DNA of 32,315 nt from Akkermansia sp. GTDB taxonomy: Bacteria; Verrucomicrobiota; Verrucomicrobiia; Verrucomicrobiales; Akkermansiaceae. Position 1 is the first letter of the stretch, and the number at the start of each line of letters is the position of its first letter. Made by a program: the position numbers and the translations under genes. The stretch lies in assembly GCA_017415995.1 (NCBI GenBank), contig JAFQDN010000043.1, positions 1-32,315 of the forward strand, read 5' to 3'. Positions 23,905-31,814 of the stretch are shown here, piece by piece. Below the pieces are notes generated by a model, which was given only the letters and a program-made list of their open reading frames with translations, was not told where the DNA came from and searched no databases.

Positions 23905-26079
23905 ATGGGAATACGGAGGAAAAGAATCTGCGCAGCCGCGGTGGGGGGGAGCATGCTCCTGCTCACCGTGGCTTGGTATGCACTGCCGTTTTGCGTGCAA
24001 CCACCGGTTCTGACACCGGAAGCGGATAACCGTGTGTATGACCGCCACGGTGAGTTCATGGGGGTAATTCCGGCAAAAGACGGCTACAGGCACATTCCGC
24101 TCCGCAAACTCCCGCCCCGCTTGGTGAGCTGCCTGACTATGGCGGAAGACCGCCGCTTTTACAGCCACGGCGGGGTGGATGTAGCCGCCATCTTACGCGC
24201 TGCCTATAAACGGATGGAGGGCACCTCCCGCTCCGGCTCCTCCACCATCACCATGCAGCTGGCAAAACTCTGCAATCCCCCTGCCCCACGTACTCTGCGC
24301 ACCAAGCTGCGTGAAGCCCTGCAAGCCCGCCGGCTGGAATACGCATACAGCAAAGATGAACTGCTGTTGGCGTACCTAAACCTCGCTGACTTCGGCAATA
24401 ACTGCCGCGGGGCGGAAACCGCAGCCCTCTTCTACTTCGGGAAAACGGCGGATGAGTTGGAGTTGCACGAGGCTGCCTTACTGGCGGCACTGGTGCAGTC
24501 TCCCACTCGCTTGGATCCCTTGCGCCACCCGGAACAAGCGCTCCACAGCCGCAACCGCATTCTCCGCAAATTAAAGGCAGACACCGGGGCGCCACTCAAC
24601 GCAGCCCCACACAGCCTCAATGCGCCGCCTATGTTGCACGCCACGCCCGGTAGGCTTACGACGGATGCCACCCTGCTGGAAAATATTGCCGATATTGCAG
24701 CGGAAGAAATTACACTCTTGCGGAAGCACAATGCCTCACAGGCGGCGGTAGTTGTTATAGATAACCGCAACGGTGAACTGCTGGCAGCTCTGCCCACAGC
24801 AGCCCCACACAGCCTGCGTGGCGGCAAGCTCAACGGCACCATTATCCCACGGAGTGCAGGCTCTACGCTCAAGCCGTTTGTCTACCTCCAGGCTTTCGGC
24901 AATGGCGCATGGCCCGGCACCATTATGGCGGATGTCAGAACCCTGTACCGCAGTGAAACAGGCATACAAGCCCCGGGCAATTACAATGACTGCTACTTAG
25001 GCCCCATCAGCATGCGGCAAGCACTGGCATGCTCTCAAAACATACCGGCTATGGACGCGCTGAGCTATTACGGCGGGGCAAATGCCCTCTTGAACATGCT
25101 GCGCAATTTGGGAATGGACATACCCGGTACGGCGGAGGAATACGGTCTGGGACTCGCCATCGGCAACGCACACGTCAGCCTATTGCAACTGACGCATGCC
25201 TACAGCACCTTGGCACGCTGTGGCGGCTACTTACCCCTCTTCACCCACTTGCCCCACCCTCAGCCCCCGGTGCAGCAGGTGTTGGATGCCCGTCATAGTT
25301 ACCAAGTGGCTCACATACTCAGCGACACCGCCGCACGCACCGCTACATTCGGTGCTGCGCCGGAACTCCGATTCCCCTTCCGTTGCGCCGCAAAAACGGG
25401 CACTTCTTCCAACTTCCGGGATAACTGGTGCATTGGTTTTACGGCTGAATACACGGTCGGTGTATGGGTCGGCAATTTTGATAATACCCCCATGCGCAAT
25501 GTCTCCGGCATCAGTGGCGCCGGCCCCATTTTCCACCGAGTCATGCTACTCTTGTATGCCGATGGCAACCCGGCAACTTTTCCAAGTATGCCCCACGGCT
25601 TGAAAATGGTGGAAACGGACACCCGCAGTGGCACCTTAGCCACAGCCGACACTCCCGCCACCTGCCGAGGCTCGGAACCGGGTACGGAGGAACAACTGGC
25701 TGCGCTGCAGGCCCCGAAACTCGACGCCCAAGGACGCGTCATCCTTAACTCCCGCTATGCGGAATGGTTTGCAACCTGTGGGCAAGAGCACCTGTACACC
25801 TTAGATGCTACTGCCCCCTCCGGAAGACGTCCTACCATCCTCATCCCGTCCCATGGCACCACGGTACACTTGGACCCCACCCTCCCGAACGGTGGCAGAA
25901 TCATAGAATTGCGCAGTACCCTACCGGCAGCATCCGCCACTTGGAGCTGCACCACGCTACAGTTATTCAGCCGTGACGGCCACACGTTCGCCAGGCTGAC
26001 ACCGGGTAGCCATACCCTACGCGTCAGCACGCCTCAGGGGCAAAAAGCTGAGGCACGCTTTCACGTTGTACAAGACTGA
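23905..26079 (+). CDS. pbpC: Penicillin-binding protein 1C
   Basis: 724 residues, inner-membrane anchored by one helix (about 10-28), periplasmic catalytic domains. The GT51 glycosyltransferase has MAEDRRFYSHGGV with catalytic Glu81, then GSSTITMQLAK. The transpeptidase has all three motifs: S320-TLK323, S377-Q-N379 and K497-TGT. The C-terminal 85 residues (from about PSGRRPTILIPSHG) match the BiPBP_C domain typical of PBP1C. It polymerises and cross-links peptidoglycan. The gene begins 27 bp after the alpha-2-macroglobulin stop, so the two form one operon, as in proteobacteria. Its stop lies 3 bp from the stop of the opposing CAP-like gene. Confidence 0.95.
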   Translation: MGIRRKRICAAAVGGSMLLLTVAWYALPFCVQPPVLTPEADNRVYDRHGEFMGVIPAKDGYRHIPLRKLPPRLVSCLTMAEDRRFYSHGGVDVAAILRAAYKRMEGTSRSGSSTITMQLAKLCNPPAPRTLRTKLREALQARRLEYAYSKDELLLAYLNLADFGNNCRGAETAALFYFGKTADELELHEAALLAALVQSPTRLDPLRHPEQALHSRNRILRKLKADTGAPLNAAPHSLNAPPMLHATPGRLTTDATLLENIADIAAEEITLLRKHNASQAAVVVIDNRNGELLAALPTAAPHSLRGGKLNGTIIPRSAGSTLKPFVYLQAFGNGAWPGTIMADVRTLYRSETGIQAPGNYNDCYLGPISMRQALACSQNIPAMDALSYYGGANALLNMLRNLGMDIPGTAEEYGLGLAIGNAHVSLLQLTHAYSTLARCGGYLPLFTHLPHPQPPVQQVLDARHSYQVAHILSDTAARTATFGAAPELRFPFRCAAKTGTSSNFRDNWCIGFTAEYTVGVWVGNFDNTPMRNVSGISGAGPIFHRVMLLLYADGNPATFPSMPHGLKMVETDTRSGTLATADTPATCRGSEPGTEEQLAALQAPKLDAQGRVILNSRYAEWFATCGQEHLYTLDATAPSGRRPTILIPSHGTTVHLDPTLPNGGRIIELRSTLPAASATWSCTTLQLFSRDGHTFARLTPGSHTLRVSTPQGQKAEARFHVVQD

Positions 26080-26082
26080 ACC

Positions 26083-27915
26083 TCAATAAAACTCCACCAA
26101 ATACTCATCCCGGAAACCGCTCCACGAAACGCGAATCCAGTATATCCCGGCCGGGTTTCCTGTTGCATCTCTCAAAAAGGCCTTATCATCATAATCCGGT
26201 TCAAAGACCAGATAACGCCCATTGACAAACACCGCCTTCACAGAAACGGCTCGTGAGTCACGCAAATCCGATGCGCTTACCGTTTTCTTAGGCGCGCGAA
26301 TAAGGCGCCAAATCTCAACCTTAGGCTCACCCTCCACCGTTTTACCGGGTGGGGCATAGTAACTCCAGCCGTCACCATGCATGTAACGCACCGGGAAATA
26401 CCCGCGTCCGGGGTAACTGTAGGCATTCTTCTGCTTCACGGGGGATGATGTATCCATCACGCGCATGGCATGGAAGTGGCCGGATTGTCCGAATGCCGCC
26501 TTGGCAGCGGCAGGATCCAGAATCCAGTTACGGTGCCCGCGAGCCTGCCGATTGGGTCCACCGGGATCCTGAATATAACCGGGAACGGATTTCACACGCG
26601 CATCCATACCGGAGTGCAGGTTGCATGCTTCTGTAAAGTGCCCGAGGTCATGCGCAATATGCCCGGCACGCGCGCAAGCCGCTGCTGCTTCCTCCGCCTG
26701 CTTGCCGAAAGTGGGGTCATACTTGAGGGTGGGAGCCACACCACACACAAAGCGGTACACATTGGCCAGGTTAATTGCCTCTTGCTGGGCTTTATCCGCG
26801 CCTTTCTCCGGGCGTGTTTTAAGGATGTCGGCAATCCGCTTTTCAATCTCCTTTTTATCTATAGGATAGTACTTTTTGATAATCAGCTTATTGGCAGATG
26901 CAGTAACGGTATTGATGGCTTTATACGCCTTGCGTGGAGACTCCGAGTACAACACCTGCAGCGCCACAAGCATCTCGGAGGCTATCTCCGCCGACACCTT
27001 TCGCTTTTGCACCCCCTTAAAAAAGGCATCAGCCGGGGCAGACTCATGCGTGAGCATGAACTCCAGGAACTCCTTTTGCAGGGACTCTTGGGTGGCAGCC
27101 TGTGTGGCCAACGCCAGTTCCACACAGTAATAAGCAGCCATGGCCTTGCGGCCGAGCTTATCCTTAACCTTCAGTTTGGAAGCCTCCGGTACTGAGGCGT
27201 AAGGAGAGGGTAGAGCCGCCTCATCTTCCTCATCCGTTTTTTTCTTCTTTGAAGGCGCTGTAGCTTTTTCAAAAACAGGCGCATACGCTGCCAGCAATGC
27301 TGTTTTCAGAGACTCACGTAATCCCTCATAATCCTCCTCTGCAACAAAGGTGCGCACATGCGCAAGGTAATTCTCCATGCGCGCCTCATCATCCGCTGCA
27401 CCTTTCCCGAACATCAAGGGAGTTCCGTCCGCCTCTTCATCCGCTGTTTCTTCTTCATCCTCTGCACCTTCCGGTTCCGCTACCTCCTCCGATTGCTCTT
27501 CTGTTTCTTCACTTTCAGCGAGGGAATCTTCTTCTGTCACCAAGGGCTTCTCTGTGGTTACGGCAGGTGCTTTGTCAGCGGGCTGCGTTTCCGGCTCGCC
27601 GGCAACAGGCTTTTTCTTACGGGGGGATGTATCGACGGTCTTTTCGCTTTGCTTGTCAGGTATCTCGGGCTCCGCTACCGTTGCTTCTTCACTTACCTTG
27701 GATGTTTCTTCAGCTCCGGTATCTGCCACACCATCATCCTTCCCGCCACCGCTGACAACATAGAAAAAAATTCCGCCCATTACAAGCAAAACAACAATGA
27801 CTATCAGCAGCACCGGTGAGCCGCCCGATTTCCGGGCATGCACCAAGGGACGATCTGCCATACTGCTCTGCAATGGCGAAGCAGCGCGACGCGGACGAAG
27901 AGAATGACGCTTCAT
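26083..27915 (-). CDS. Membrane-anchored CAP/SCP-like domain protein
   Basis: 610 residues from the ATG at 27915; an upstream TTG at 27924 would add three residues but lies almost at the transcription start. A basic N-terminus precedes one transmembrane helix (35-54, VLLIVIVVLLVMGGIFFYVV). An acidic, Glu/Thr/Pro-rich low-complexity stalk runs to about 165, and a helical region to about 370. The C-terminal half resembles the CAP (cysteine-rich secretory protein, antigen 5, PR-1) fold: NLANVYRFVCGVAP, HIAHDLGHFTEACNLHSGM and RGHRNWILDP, with several conserved-looking His and Glu. It is probably periplasmic, single-pass. Function is unknown; CAP proteins bind sterols or peptidoglycan or act as proteases in different lineages. 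It is convergent with pbpC, with only 3 bp between stops, so the mRNAs must overlap. Confidence 0.75.
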   Translation of the reverse strand: MKRHSLRPRRAASPLQSSMADRPLVHARKSGGSPVLLIVIVVLLVMGGIFFYVVSGGGKDDGVADTGAEETSKVSEEATVAEPEIPDKQSEKTVDTSPRKKKPVAGEPETQPADKAPAVTTEKPLVTEEDSLAESEETEEQSEEVAEPEGAEDEEETADEEADGTPLMFGKGAADDEARMENYLAHVRTFVAEEDYEGLRESLKTALLAAYAPVFEKATAPSKKKKTDEEDEAALPSPYASVPEASKLKVKDKLGRKAMAAYYCVELALATQAATQESLQKEFLEFMLTHESAPADAFFKGVQKRKVSAEIASEMLVALQVLYSESPRKAYKAINTVTASANKLIIKKYYPIDKKEIEKRIADILKTRPEKGADKAQQEAINLANVYRFVCGVAPTLKYDPTFGKQAEEAAAACARAGHIAHDLGHFTEACNLHSGMDARVKSVPGYIQDPGGPNRQARGHRNWILDPAAAKAAFGQSGHFHAMRVMDTSSPVKQKNAYSYPGRGYFPVRYMHGDGWSYYAPPGKTVEGEPKVEIWRLIRAPKKTVSASDLRDSRAVSVKAVFVNGRYLVFEPDYDDKAFLRDATGNPAGIYWIRVSWSGFRDEYLVEFY

Positions 27916-27926
27916 GATTAGCAATG

Positions 27927-27955
27927 CTTATACCACACTCCCCCCTGTATGGCAA
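27927..27955 (-). promoter_or_regulatory. Promoter of the CAP-like gene
   Basis: On the minus strand, TTGCCA (27955-27950), a 17-bp spacer containing GGGGGG and ending GTGTGG, and TATAAG (27932-27927). The ATG is at 27915, so the leader is only about 4-5 nt. Confidence 0.7.
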
Positions 27956-27987
27956 GCAATATCATGCGAATAGAGAGAAATAACACC

Positions 27988-28194
27988 TCACTCTTCCATA
28001 GCGTTTTCCAATACTTCCGCGCAAGTGGCATGCCCCGTTTTTTGTGCAAGTTGCAACGGTGTAAGGCCGGATGCATCCGCCACCTCCGTATCTGTATCTG
28101 ATTGCGCTACCGGCACGCGGATGCACTCCACGCGGTTATGACGGACAGCGGTATGCAACAGAGTATGCTCCTCCGTGTCGTGTTGCAGGGCACA
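27988..28194 (-). pseudogene. Ankyrin-repeat protein, 3' remnant without start
   Basis: An open frame of 68 codons ending TGA at 27988-27990. Its translation contains two ankyrin-type helix pairs: HTLLHTAVRHNRVECI, then, after an Asp-rich turn, ASGLTPLQLAQKTGHATCAE. The consensus TPLxLAxxxGH is unmistakable. Upstream the frame is closed by TAA (28195-28197), and neither an ATG nor a promoter precedes it. Ankyrin repeats are structural protein-binding units, so this is the tail of a larger gene that has lost its 5' part. The break lies close to transposon-end-like repeats at 28240-28280. Confidence 0.7.
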
Positions 28195-28239
28195 TTAAAC
28201 TTGCATTATAGCCAATATAATGGTACAAATCTCACGCAC

Positions 28240-28280
28240 AAAGTGTAACCTATGTAGTTGAACTAAAGTGTTACCCATGT
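28240..28280. repeat. Tandem AAAGTGTWACCYATGT repeats, possible insertion-sequence end
   Basis: AAAGTGTAACCTATGT (28240-28255) and AAAGTGTTACCCATGT (28265-28280) match at 14 of 16 positions, 25 bp apart. From memory, multiple short terminal repeats of this GTGTTACCCATGT type occur at ends of IS21/IS481-like elements. No transposase gene is present, so at most a relic end remains. Confidence 0.4.
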
Positions 28281-28470
28281 GAGTGGCGCGCCCTCTAACA
28301 TACCCCCCGCTTATCAAGCACAAAAGTGATTAAATGTAAGTTTTTTGCAAGAAAATAGGGAGAAATGAAACAATATGGTAGTTTAAGAAGGGCAGCGGGT
28401 TCCCAACCGCGCGGGGAAGCGGAAATTGAAAGGGTGTTTGAATTCCACAGGATGCTTGTTACAACCGCAC
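28281..28470. other. Non-coding stretch between IS-like relic and fic operator array
   Basis: No convincing gene. An open minus-strand frame crosses it but reads through the palindromes and the fic start. A short GC palindromic patch (CGGGTTCCCAACCGCG near 28399) is present without a U-tract. Confidence 0.4.
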
Positions 28471-28583
28471 AAATGAAAATTAGCCTCTCGCTTATTTTCG
28501 TTTGCGGTCTAAAATGAAAATAAAATGCCTTTATTTTCATTTCGGGCTCGAAATAGAAATTGACATCGAGCTTATTTTCATTT
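28471..28583. repeat. Phased palindrome array upstream of fic
   Basis: Three successive inverted-repeat units built from the 13-nt half-site AAATGAAAATAAG and its complement: 28471-28503, 28512-28542 and 28551-28583, separated by 8-nt spacers (GCGGTCTA, CGGGCTCG). The middle unit has perfect 13-bp arms. Half-sites start at 28471, 28491, 28512, 28530, 28551 and 28571, about 20 bp apart, in alternating orientation. The last half-site fills the spacer of the fic promoter. Confidence 0.85.
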
Positions 28584-28588
28584 AAGCT
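28560..28588 (+). promoter_or_regulatory. Promoter of fic
   Basis: TTGACA at 28560-28565, 17 bp, TAAGCT at 28583-28588. The GTG start at 28595 is 6 nt further (leaderless). The spacer is occupied by a half-site of the palindrome array, so a protein bound there would block RNA polymerase. Confidence 0.7.
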
Positions 28589-28594
28589 GACCGC

Positions 28595-29740
28595 GTGAAG
28601 CGAGAAAACACAGGTCAATATGTGGTAGTCAGCACTATTGGAGAGAAGGTGCATGCCTACATACCGGCGCCATTGCCACCCCATCCCCTGCCAGAGCTCA
28701 GCGCCGAAGGTAACAAACGGCACATGGAAGCAGTGCAGGCATTAGGTGCACTGGATGGCCTAGGGGAGCATTTACCGGATGTAGCGCCGTTCATCTATGC
28801 CTACATCAGAAAAGAAGCCGTGTATTCCTCGATGATTGAGGGGACGCAATCCTCACTGAGCGACCTGCTGTTGTATGAACAAGGCGCCTACGACCAAAGC
28901 CATACGGATGATGTGGAGGAAGTAAGCCATTATGTTTCTGCTATGCAATTAGGCATGAGCCGCATGGCAGAGGGCTACCCCATCACGCTGAGGTTGATTA
29001 AAGAGCTTCATGCAGAGCTGCTGCGCAGGGGACGAGGATCCACCAAAATGCCCGGCTCATTTCGGCAGAGCCAAAATTGGATAGGTGGCACCCGCCCCGG
29101 AAATGCAGTTTATGTGCCGCCGCCACCGCACGAACTCATGGGATGCATGGGAACGTTGGAGCTGTTTATCAACCGTGAGGACAACATCCCACCCTTGGTC
29201 AAGGCGGCGCTCGTACACGTCCAGTTTGAAAGTATACATCCATTTTTGGATGGCAACGGCCGCGTGGGGCGTCTGCTGATACAGATGATGCTTTGCAGCT
29301 ATGGCCTACTCCGTAAACCGCTGCTATACCTCAGTTTATACTTCAAGCGCCACCGACAGGAATACTACAGGCTATTGAACGGCATTCGAGAAGATGGCGA
29401 TTGGGAAGCCTGGATTGAGTTTTTCTTGGATGCAGTCATCGAAACAGCCGACGATGCGCTCAAGGTGCTGGCAGAGCTGCAGAAGCGAGTCCATCAGGAC
29501 AAGGAGATTATCTCCTCACTAGGGCGCATGCGCAAAAATGCGGGAAAAGTGTTCAGCATCATGCAACGCCACATCGTTACTCGTCCGATTGTTTTGGCAA
29601 AACAATCGGGGCTCGCACCGTCCACCACGTACAGGATTCTGGATATTCTGGAAGCACACGGTATAGTCCTGCAAAAGAACGCGGGAGAACGCAACAGACT
29701 TTACATCTACGCACCGTACCAACGCATGCTGGACGAATGA
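28595..29740 (+). CDS. Fic-family protein (AMPylase type) with C-terminal winged helix
   Basis: 381 residues, GTG start chosen because it sits 6 nt after a good -10 box and no ATG lies nearby. An N-terminal Fic_N-like region is followed by the self-inhibitory helix motif S78-SMI-E82-G83, placing it in the class whose inhibitory helix precedes the Fic core. The active-site loop is H215-PFLDGNGRVGR226, complete, so nucleotidyl transfer (usually AMP from ATP to a Ser/Thr/Tyr hydroxyl) should be possible. Residues about 310-375 look like a winged helix (SGLAPSTTYRILDILEAHGIV), suggesting DNA binding. There is no partner antitoxin gene. Palindrome arrays flank the gene on both sides, and the inference is that the protein controls its own promoter through them. 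Confidence 0.9.
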   Translation: MKRENTGQYVVVSTIGEKVHAYIPAPLPPHPLPELSAEGNKRHMEAVQALGALDGLGEHLPDVAPFIYAYIRKEAVYSSMIEGTQSSLSDLLLYEQGAYDQSHTDDVEEVSHYVSAMQLGMSRMAEGYPITLRLIKELHAELLRRGRGSTKMPGSFRQSQNWIGGTRPGNAVYVPPPPHELMGCMGTLELFINREDNIPPLVKAALVHVQFESIHPFLDGNGRVGRLLIQMMLCSYGLLRKPLLYLSLYFKRHRQEYYRLLNGIREDGDWEAWIEFFLDAVIETADDALKVLAELQKRVHQDKEIISSLGRMRKNAGKVFSIMQRHIVTRPIVLAKQSGLAPSTTYRILDILEAHGIVLQKNAGERNRLYIYAPYQRMLDE

Positions 29741-29762
29741 TTCACTTGCACTCCGGTACCTG

Positions 29763-29816
29763 AAATGAAAATAAGCTCACCCCTTATTTTCATTTCGGGC
29801 GCGAAATAGAAATAAG
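29763..29816. repeat. Palindrome array downstream of fic
   Basis: A perfect 13-bp inverted repeat AAATGAAAATAAG (29763-29775) / CTTATTTTCATTT (29783-29795), spacer CGGGCGCG, then a third half-site AAATAGAAATAAG (29804-29816). The 30 bp at 29784-29813 equal 28531-28560 at 29 of 30 positions. The outer base pair of the stem is G-C here and A-T in the middle upstream unit, so pairing is kept. Confidence 0.9.
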
Positions 29817-29844
29817 GGGTGTAAAAAAAGTGAAAATTTCGCGT

Positions 29845-29881
29845 GAATTTGATTGACAATAAGGGAAGAAAGGAGTATTCT
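29845..29881 (+). promoter_or_regulatory. Promoter of rpsB-tsf
   Basis: GAATTT at 29845-29850, TTGACA at 29853-29858, 17 bp, TATTCT at 29876-29881. It carries the same GAATTT-N2-TTGACAATAAG block as rplI. Start is near 29888. Confidence 0.85.
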
Positions 29882-29887
29882 GCGTGT

Positions 29888-29995
29888 CCCCGCTGATGCT
29901 GCAATAGAAACAACGGAGGGCTGGGGGCGAGAGCGCAGCACCTTCCACAAACTCGTGCATCCTGACACAAGGAGCACACAACACAAATAAACACA
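29888..29995 (+). promoter_or_regulatory. rpsB mRNA leader, possible S2 autoregulation site
   Basis: About 108 nt of untranslated leader. TGCTGC (29897-29902) can pair with GCAGCA (29935-29940). Leaders of rpsB operons in other bacteria bind S2 for feedback control; whether this one does is inference, and no Shine-Dalgarno directly precedes the ATG. Confidence 0.3.
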
Positions 29996-30679
29996 ATGAT
30001 TAACGAACTCGTTACAAAGATGGTGGAGGCCGGTGTACACTATGGTCACCAGACCCGCAAGTGGCACCCGAACATGAAGAAGTACATTCTCACCCAGAAG
30101 AATGGCATCCACATCATCAACTTGGAGGAGACCGAGAAGTGCCTCGAGAAGGCTTGCGCATTCCTCGGCGAGAAAGCCGCCAAGAACAAGAAGATCCTCT
30201 TCGTAGGCTGCAAGCGTCAGGCTCAGGAGGCTGTTAAGGAGGCCGCTGAGGCCACCGGTCAATACTACGTCAACTTCCGTTGGCTCGGTGGTATGCTCAC
30301 CAACATGAGCACCATCAAGAAGAGCATTGCCCGCCTCGACTACCTCGAGAATCTCGACAAGCAGCCCGAGTACAAGAGCATGTCCAAGAAGGAGCTTGCC
30401 GCCCTCTCCCGTGAGCGCGAGAAGCTTCTGCGCAACCTCCAGGGTATCCGCAACATGGGTGGCGCTCCGGACGTTATGGTTGCCATCGGTGCCGACCACG
30501 AGGACATCGCCATCCGCGAGGCTCACATCCTGGGCATTCCCGTAATCGTTCTTACGGACACGAACGCAGACCCCGAGAGCGTTGACTTCCCCATCCCGGG
30601 CAACGATGATGCTGTTCGCTCCATCCGTCTCATCCTCTCCGTTCTCGTAGAGGCTATCAACAAGAACAAAGTTGCTTAA
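29996..30679 (+). CDS. rpsB: 30S ribosomal protein uS2
   Basis: 227 residues, full length for uS2 (E. coli 241). It shows the family signatures AGVHYGHQTRKWHPNMKKYI near the N-terminus, FVGCKRQAQEAV, the aromatic block NFRWLGGMLTN, and PDVMVAIGADHEDIAIREAHILGIPVIVLTDTNADP near the C-terminus. uS2 joins the small subunit late, near the head-body junction, and helps hold bS1. tsf follows after 30 bp with no terminator between, the conserved rpsB-tsf operon. Codon use is strongly biased to GAG, AAG and CTC, as expected for high expression. The gene follows fic in the same direction but has its own promoter. Confidence 0.97.
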   Translation: MINELVTKMVEAGVHYGHQTRKWHPNMKKYILTQKNGIHIINLEETEKCLEKACAFLGEKAAKNKKILFVGCKRQAQEAVKEAAEATGQYYVNFRWLGGMLTNMSTIKKSIARLDYLENLDKQPEYKSMSKKELAALSREREKLLRNLQGIRNMGGAPDVMVAIGADHEDIAIREAHILGIPVIVLTDTNADPESVDFPIPGNDDAVRSIRLILSVLVEAINKNKVA

Positions 30680-30709
30680 TTTTAACCCTTAACCCGTAAA
30701 AAGACTACA

Positions 30710-31576
30710 ATGGCTGAAATTACCGCCCAGATGGTCAAAGAGCTGCGCGTCAAGACCGACGCCGGCATGATGGACTGCAAGAAGGCTCTCATCGAGTGCG
30801 ACGGCAACATGGACGAGGCCGTTAAGTACCTGCGTGAGAAGGGTATTGCCAAGGCTGCCAAGAAGGCTGACCGCGAGGCTAAGGAGGGTGTTGTTACCAC
30901 CATCGTGGAGGGTAACGACGGCATCATCTTCGAAATCAACTGCGAGACGGACTTCTGCTCCAAGGGCGACAAGTTCCGCAACCTCGTGGCTGAAATCGGT
31001 GCCGCTCTCAAGGCATCCGCTGCCAAGACTCTGGAAGAGGCTCTCAACGTGGCCATCAACGGCACCACGGTGGAGAAGTACCTTGCCGAGCAGTGCGCTG
31101 CCATCGGTGAGAACATGAAGTTCCGCAAGTTCGGTCGCTACACCCTCAACGGTGAGGGCAGCATCGTCTCCTACATCCACATGGGTGGCAAGGTGGGCGT
31201 GCTCCTGCAGGCTACCTGCGGCAACGCTGCTACCGCTGCTTCCGAGGCTTTCCAGACCATGTGCAAGGACGTCACCCTGCACATCGCTGCCTGCGCTCCC
31301 AAGAGCGTGGACTCCTCCTCCCTCGACCCCGCTTTCGTTGCTGAGGAGCAGGAGATTGCCAAGGCTCAGCTCATCGCTGAAGGCAAGCCCGAGGCTCTGC
31401 TCGAGAAGATTCTTCCCGGCAAGCTCAGGGCTCTCTACAAGCAGAGCTGCCTCATGAGCCAGGAGTTCGTCAAGGATCCCTCCGTCACGGTTGAGAAGCT
31501 TGTTGCCAACACCGGCAAGGAGCTTGGTGACACCATCACCATCGTGGCTTTCGAGCGCTTCCAGCTCGGTGCTTAA
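30710..31576 (+). CDS. tsf: Elongation factor Ts
   Basis: 288 residues, typical full length. It is the nucleotide exchange factor that removes GDP from EF-Tu. The N-terminal UBA-like domain reads MVKELRVKTDAGMMDCKKALIECDGNMDEAVKYLREKG. The EF-Tu-contacting TDF motif lies in NCETDFCSKGDKFRNLV; the family consensus is TDFV, here TDFC. The core domains follow with SYIHMGGKVGVLLQATC and the C-terminal helical end GDTITIVAFERFQLG. It is co-transcribed with rpsB, 30 bp upstream, and ended by a strong terminator. Codon bias is the same as rpsB. Confidence 0.97.
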   Translation: MAEITAQMVKELRVKTDAGMMDCKKALIECDGNMDEAVKYLREKGIAKAAKKADREAKEGVVTTIVEGNDGIIFEINCETDFCSKGDKFRNLVAEIGAALKASAAKTLEEALNVAINGTTVEKYLAEQCAAIGENMKFRKFGRYTLNGEGSIVSYIHMGGKVGVLLQATCGNAATAASEAFQTMCKDVTLHIAACAPKSVDSSSLDPAFVAEEQEIAKAQLIAEGKPEALLEKILPGKLRALYKQSCLMSQEFVKDPSVTVEKLVANTGKELGDTITIVAFERFQLGA

Positions 31577-31601
31577 TCCGCACGCCACACGCTAAACTTT
31601 T

Positions 31602-31642
31602 CACCCCCGCCCTGCTCCTCGCAGTGGCGGGGGTGATTTTTT
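31602..31642 (+). terminator. Terminator of rpsB-tsf
   Basis: CACCCCCGCC (31602-31611) pairs perfectly with GGCGGGGGTG (31626-31635), followed by ATTTTTT. Confidence 0.93.
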
Positions 31643-31760
31643 GGAATTGAGAAGGCCCCTCCTCCGCTAAAGCTCCGGCGTGGTATGCCAGCCCCCAATG
31701 TCTGCCCGAACAGAGGCGACAGAAAACATCGTGATGTGTTATAGGTGTGCCTTGCAAATT

Positions 31761-31806
31761 CAAATACGGCGCCCCCGAATGGAGACGCCGTATTTGATGT
31801 TTTTTC
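31761..31806. terminator. Hairpin between tsf and the autotransporter gene
   Basis: A perfect 11-bp stem CAAATACGGCG (31761-31771) / CGCCGTATTTG (31786-31796). The T-run follows on the + strand (GTTTTTTC); on the minus strand only AATTT follows. It lies 18 bp after the stop of the minus-strand gene, so it may serve both directions. The remainder of 31643-31760 shows no gene. Confidence 0.7.
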
Positions 31807-31814
31807 TTCCAAAT

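Noticed and set aside
28295..28723. 142-codon minus-strand frame overlapping the fic 5' end
   Set aside because: It reads through the palindrome array (FEPEMKIKAF, FHFRPQTKI) and then antisense to fic; no start signal or family.
29707..29994. Minus-strand frame in the rpsB leader region
   Set aside because: It covers the palindromes, the rpsB promoter and the leader; the peptide has no recognisable features.
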